From Bacteroidaceae bacterium (GTDB lineage Bacteria > Bacteroidota > Bacteroidia > Bacteroidales > Bacteroidaceae): a DNA stretch of 64,000 nt. The DNA is taken from positions 62,001-126,000 of the forward strand of contig JAFZSA010000031.1 of assembly GCA_017619585.1 (NCBI GenBank), written 5' to 3'. The first letter of the stretch is position 1, and each line of letters opens with the position of its first letter. Under the pieces are notes generated by a model. The model had not been told where the DNA came from and ran no database searches. It saw only the letters and a program-made list of their open reading frames with translations. Position numbers and translations under genes: made by a program. Positions 60,638-64,000 of this stretch are shown one piece after another.

Positions 60638-63600
60638 TTAGAATCCAATCATTAAGTTGCAAGTAAATGACTTCTTTGGCGGAGTCTTACTCTCGTCAAC
60701 AGCACATTCGAAGCTTCCTGCTGATATGTCAGGATCAACACCTGTGTATTTTGTCCATACGAATGGGTTGTTAATTGAAGCAGACAACTTAAGGTTGTTG
60801 ATGCGGTACTTCTTCAGTTTCTTGGCATCAAACTCATAGTTGAACTGGATGTACTGCATACGCAGATAGTTTCCTTTCTCTATGTAGCGGTCGCTCATCA
60901 GAGAGTTGTAGCTTCTGTATCCTGTTCCCCAGTTGTTAAGGGCACGAGGAATTACAGTTATATCGCCATTCTTGCGCCAACGCCATGTTGTGGCATAGCT
61001 CTGATTGTTGTTGTTGTACATGCTTTCGTATTCCATACGAGCCTTGTTGAAGATCATGTTGCCAATACGGAAATTGAAGCTTGTGTTAACAGAGAACTTA
61101 CCATAGTATAGTGTTATACCGAAACCTCCATTACACTTGGGGTTAGAGCTGCCAAGGTAAACCATATCGTAACGGTCAATCTGGCCATCGTGGTTGATAT
61201 CCTCGTAGATGGCATCACCACCTGAGAACTTCTTGCGGTATGACTCGTTGTAGCAATAGTACATGGGCAGGGGCTCACCCTTAGCGTTGGTAAGCATGTT
61301 GCCGTCTGCATCAAATGCGATAGGACAGGTTGCGTTCTCACCACGTCTTTCAGCAGCAGCAGCAGTGTTGATCTTATAATCTTGTACCCAAGCGTCTTTT
61401 GCTGCATCATATTTGTAATGCCAACCGTTACCTAAGGCTCTGGCTTCGTCAACTGTGCTTGCATTACGGTACTTGGTCTTACCATCTACGTCAACGTAAG
61501 GAACACTCTCGGCATAACCATAGTCGTTCATAGACTTGGTTGTGTAACCATTGTGCTCATAGTCATATCTGTACACACCTAAGTAGTGCAGACCGTAGAA
61601 TGAACCCAATGCGTTTCCTAACTGTACACGCTTGTTCCATTTGAGGTTCTCTGGCTGATAGGTATCCTTACCGTTCAGGTTCTCCAGGATAAGAGGATTC
61701 ATCTCTTCTACCTCGTTGAAGTTCTGAGAGAGGTTACCACGTAACTTCATAGAGAATTTGCCAACCTTACAGATCTTACCTGTACTAACGTTAACTTCCC
61801 AACCTTTGTTGCGCAGAGTACCACCGTTAACCTTTGACAATGTGCTGAAACCGTTGGCACTGGATACGCGGAGGTTCTTCATGATAAGGTCTGTTGTCTG
61901 GTTGTCATAGATATCCAAGTCTGCTGTAATCATACCCTTGAAGAGTTCCAGGTTGAAACCGTAGTCAATCTTACGAACCTTCTCCCAACGAAGATCGGTA
62001 AGAGAAAGATTCTCCGGTACAATTACCTGTTTGCCATTGTAATAGCCGTTGTTCTTGTACTTGTTGTACTGGTCGCTACCACTATTACCACCGTTACCTA
62101 CTATAGCCCAGCTGGCACGTACTGACAACAACTGCAGCCATTTCTCGCTCCACTTCATGAACTTCTCGTCGCTGATATTCCAACGGGCAGCTGCAGAGGG
62201 GAACACAGCGTATTTGTGACCTGAACCGAATCCGGTACTACCATCTATACGCAATGAGGCATCAATGTTATACTTACTCTTATATGAGTAGTGTGTATTG
62301 AAGTAGAAGTGCTGGCTACGCCATTCGCTTGTACCTGTTGATATTTCACGGATCAAACCTTCAACGGTTGGATCGGTAATGCCATCGGGTATGTTCCACT
62401 GGTTCATGGTCTGATCGCTACCGCTACCTGTAATCAACTCGAAACGTGCCAAGGCAGAGAATGTGTGATCCTTGTTTGCCGTGGGGGTGTAGAAACGCAA
62501 ATCATGACGGGTTGAGAACTGCAGTGATTTGTCTTCTACGTTACCTACATAGTTACGCTCGTTATGCATTGGATTGTCCTGTTCGTAGTATGCGGCATTT
62601 TCTCCACCCCAGACCCAATCCATGGTCTTCAATTCGCTGGGGCAGTATCTGTCGTTACTGTTGTTGAATACCTGTAATTCAACATCACCTACGTAGTTCA
62701 ACTTGAACTGGTTGTCTTCCTTGCCCAGCAACTTGTATTCAATGCTGAACTGAGGCTTCAGGTTGTACTGCTTCATCTTCCACCAAGCCAGCATGGCACG
62801 TGCAACGGGGTTACCGTTTCTGAACATGTCGCGCAAATAGAATGAGGTGTGATAACCGTCATTGTTTAATCTGCCAATACTACTGGTAGAATAAGAGGCA
62901 GCCAAGGGCAGCATATTGAAGTAGTTGCCTGTAAGGTTACCGTTGGAGTCATACTCATAAACGCTCATGTTAGGCATGGCCTTGTAAGCACGGTCCATGA
63001 TACGGTCACCACTTGACTCATAGTTCTTGTGGTTGGTATAGAAACCTAAGTCGATGGTTGAGCTGAACTTGATACGGTCACTTACGTAGTAGTCCAAAGC
63101 GGTGTTTGAAGTGAAACGGTCCATTGTCTGACCAATGACCATACCTGAACTCTTATCGTAGTTGGCACTGATACGGAATGTAGCCTTCTCGCCACCACCG
63201 GTGAGGTTTACAGAGAATCTGTGCTCCTGACCGAACTGCTTAACCTCATTTACCCAGTCAGTATTCTTGTTGTAGTTGTAGTAGATGTTGGGGTGAGAAC
63301 GGTCATAATCCAACTCATACAGGCCCTTCTCGATGGTAGGCTGCTGCTGTGGATTGTAGTATGACTCCTTCATATACATGGTATAACCGTCACCATCCAG
63401 CATGTTGTAGCCCTTGGGCTGCCATGTACCGGTGAAGTTGTATCTGAAGTTCACACGTGTCTTACCTTTCTTACCACGCTTGGTCTTAATTTCAATAACA
63501 CCGGCGGCACCTTTCATACCCCACTTGGCAGTAGAGGCACCATCCTTCAGTACGGTAATACTCTCAATATCCTCGGGGTTTACACTCAGAAGGGTAGAGA

Positions 63601-64000
63601 ACTGCTCCTCGTTGTCATAGTTTTCGAAGCTTTCATCCTTGTACTCATCGGGAATCTCAAAGATGTGGTCGTTCAATACAATCAGAGGCTGCTTGTTACC
63701 GTTGATGGTTGTGATACCACGTAAACGCATGGTAGTACCGGCACCAAGGTTACCAGAGTTAGGCACGATGTCGAGACCTGCAATCTGTCCCTGCAGAGCC
63801 TGGTCTACAGACTCGAAGGCAAGACCCTCAACATCCTTCATATCGAACTTCTGAACAGCACCGGAATACTCTTTGGCAGGAATATCCAGACCTGTGGTTG
63901 GGGAGATTCTTGTAGCTGTTTTCTCTACAGCCTTGAAGGTCTTGGTGTTGTCTTCCAATTTAATCTTCCAAGTAGTCTTTGTACCTACTTTAGAAATCCA
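60638..64000 (-). CDS. SusC/RagA-family TonB-linked receptor (5' end beyond window)
   Basis: The frame is open through the right edge, so the true start is outside the window. A TTG at 63958 lies inside the reading frame and is not the real start. The visible part is about 1,120 residues: the end of an N-terminal domain (WISKVGTKTTWKIKLEDN), the plug (GLDIVPNSGNLGAGTTMRLRGITT-like, split here as LDIVPNSGN and TTMRLRG; then SITVLKDGASTAKWGMKGAAG) and the barrel, ending TCNLMIGF. It should work with the SusD encoded 12 bases on. This is the first gene of the five-gene operon within the window; more genes may lie upstream. Confidence 0.92.
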   Translation of the reverse strand, partial: WISKVGTKTTWKIKLEDNTKTFKAVEKTATRISPTTGLDIPAKEYSGAVQKFDMKDVEGLAFESVDQALQGQIAGLDIVPNSGNLGAGTTMRLRGITTINGNKQPLIVLNDHIFEIPDEYKDESFENYDNEEQFSTLLSVNPEDIESITVLKDGASTAKWGMKGAAGVIEIKTKRGKKGKTRVNFRYNFTGTWQPKGYNMLDGDGYTMYMKESYYNPQQQPTIEKGLYELDYDRSHPNIYYNYNKNTDWVNEVKQFGQEHRFSVNLTGGGEKATFRISANYDKSSGMVIGQTMDRFTSNTALDYYVSDRIKFSSTIDLGFYTNHKNYESSGDRIMDRAYKAMPNMSVYEYDSNGNLTGNYFNMLPLAASYSTSSIGRLNNDGYHTSFYLRDMFRNGNPVARAMLAWWKMKQYNLKPQFSIEYKLLGKEDNQFKLNYVGDVELQVFNNSNDRYCPSELKTMDWVWGGENAAYYEQDNPMHNERNYVGNVEDKSLQFSTRHDLRFYTPTANKDHTFSALARFELITGSGSDQTMNQWNIPDGITDPTVEGLIREISTGTSEWRSQHFYFNTHYSYKSKYNIDASLRIDGSTGFGSGHKYAVFPSAAARWNISDEKFMKWSEKWLQLLSVRASWAIVGNGGNSGSDQYNKYKNNGYYNGKQVIVPENLSLTDLRWEKVRKIDYGFNLELFKGMITADLDIYDNQTTDLIMKNLRVSSANGFSTLSKVNGGTLRNKGWEVNVSTGKICKVGKFSMKLRGNLSQNFNEVEEMNPLILENLNGKDTYQPENLKWNKRVQLGNALGSFYGLHYLGVYRYDYEHNGYTTKSMNDYGYAESVPYVDVDGKTKYRNASTVDEARALGNGWHYKYDAAKDAWVQDYKINTAAAAERRGENATCPIAFDADGNMLTNAKGEPLPMYYCYNESYRKKFSGGDAIYEDINHDGQIDRYDMVYLGSSNPKCNGGFGITLYYGKFSVNTSFNFRIGNMIFNKARMEYESMYNNNNQSYATTWRWRKNGDITVIPRALNNWGTGYRSYNSLMSDRYIEKGNYLRMQYIQFNYEFDAKKLKKYRINNLKLSASINNPFVWTKYTGVDPDISAGSFECAVDESKTPPKKSFTCNLMIGF

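Noticed and set aside
63958..63960. TTG as the start of the SusC gene at the right edge
   Set aside because: The frame stays open to position 64000 and the residues before it look like part of the same protein, so the gene simply runs out of the window.

Overview
The window comes from a member of the Bacteroidota, most likely Prevotellaceae (inferred). The evidence is: several gene starts preceded by the Bacteroidota sigma-ABfr promoter pattern (TTTG, 19-20 bases, TAnnTTTG); two SusC/SusD pairs; many outer-membrane lipoproteins; an AsnA-type asparagine synthetase; a Na+-pumping decarboxylase operon; and a surface protein ending in a type IX-secretion-like tail. Most genes are on the minus strand. 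The exceptions are a plus-strand block at 17.1-28.0 kb and two plus-strand genes plus a tRNA further right.

Layout from the left. Positions 1-4703 hold the incomplete 3' part of a very large secreted CotH-kinase/lamin-tail protein, driven by a duplicated promoter repeat. 5.0-8.5 kb is a Na+-translocating biotin decarboxylase operon (gamma, alpha, beta). 8.6-11.3 kb is dnaA followed, with a 4-base overlap, by an unusual gene joining a complete nitroreductase to the C-terminal module of a class II (B12-dependent) ribonucleotide reductase. 11.6-13.2 kb is a cell-wall amidase and an MCE/MlaD lipid-transport protein; 13.3-15.4 kb is a BtuB-like receptor; 15.5-16.5 kb is asnA.

17.0-26.8 kb is a vitamin B12 capture and uptake locus on the plus strand. 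A sigma-ABfr promoter leads straight into a cobalamin riboswitch, followed by BtuH-like (DUF4465) and BtuG-like surface lipoproteins, a BtuB-type TonB receptor, BtuF, BtuC and BtuD. A GH20 beta-hexosaminidase sits between BtuC and BtuD. A DUF4421 protein follows. Next come a FAS1 lipoprotein and a second GH20 enzyme (minus), a large adhesin-like surface protein with MABP-like repeats (plus), a patatin/Omp85 phospholipase with an upstream radical-SAM gene (minus), a DPP-IV peptidase and tRNA-Arg(CCG) (plus).

40.4-50.5 kb, all minus, holds a GH89 alpha-N-acetylglucosaminidase, a ThiD-type kinase, an AGCS amino-acid:cation symporter, a receiver-like/PEP-synthase-like protein, gdhA and a ComF phosphoribosyltransferase. 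The 3' end of gdhA is followed by two in-frame 87-bp tandem repeats, each ending in a copy of the gdhA C-terminus. 50.7-64.0 kb is one long minus-strand nutrient-uptake operon SusC-SusD-FAS1-SusC-SusD, whose first SusC runs off the right edge.

Together the genes describe a host-associated anaerobe that scavenges B12, hexosamine-containing glycans and peptides, and uses decarboxylation-driven Na+ export. The observations most worth following are the nitroreductase-NrdJ tail fusion next to dnaA, the gdhA 3' repeats, the BtuG fusion with a second domain, and the GH20 gene inside the B12 operon. All domain calls were made by eye from translated sequence; no database search was run.
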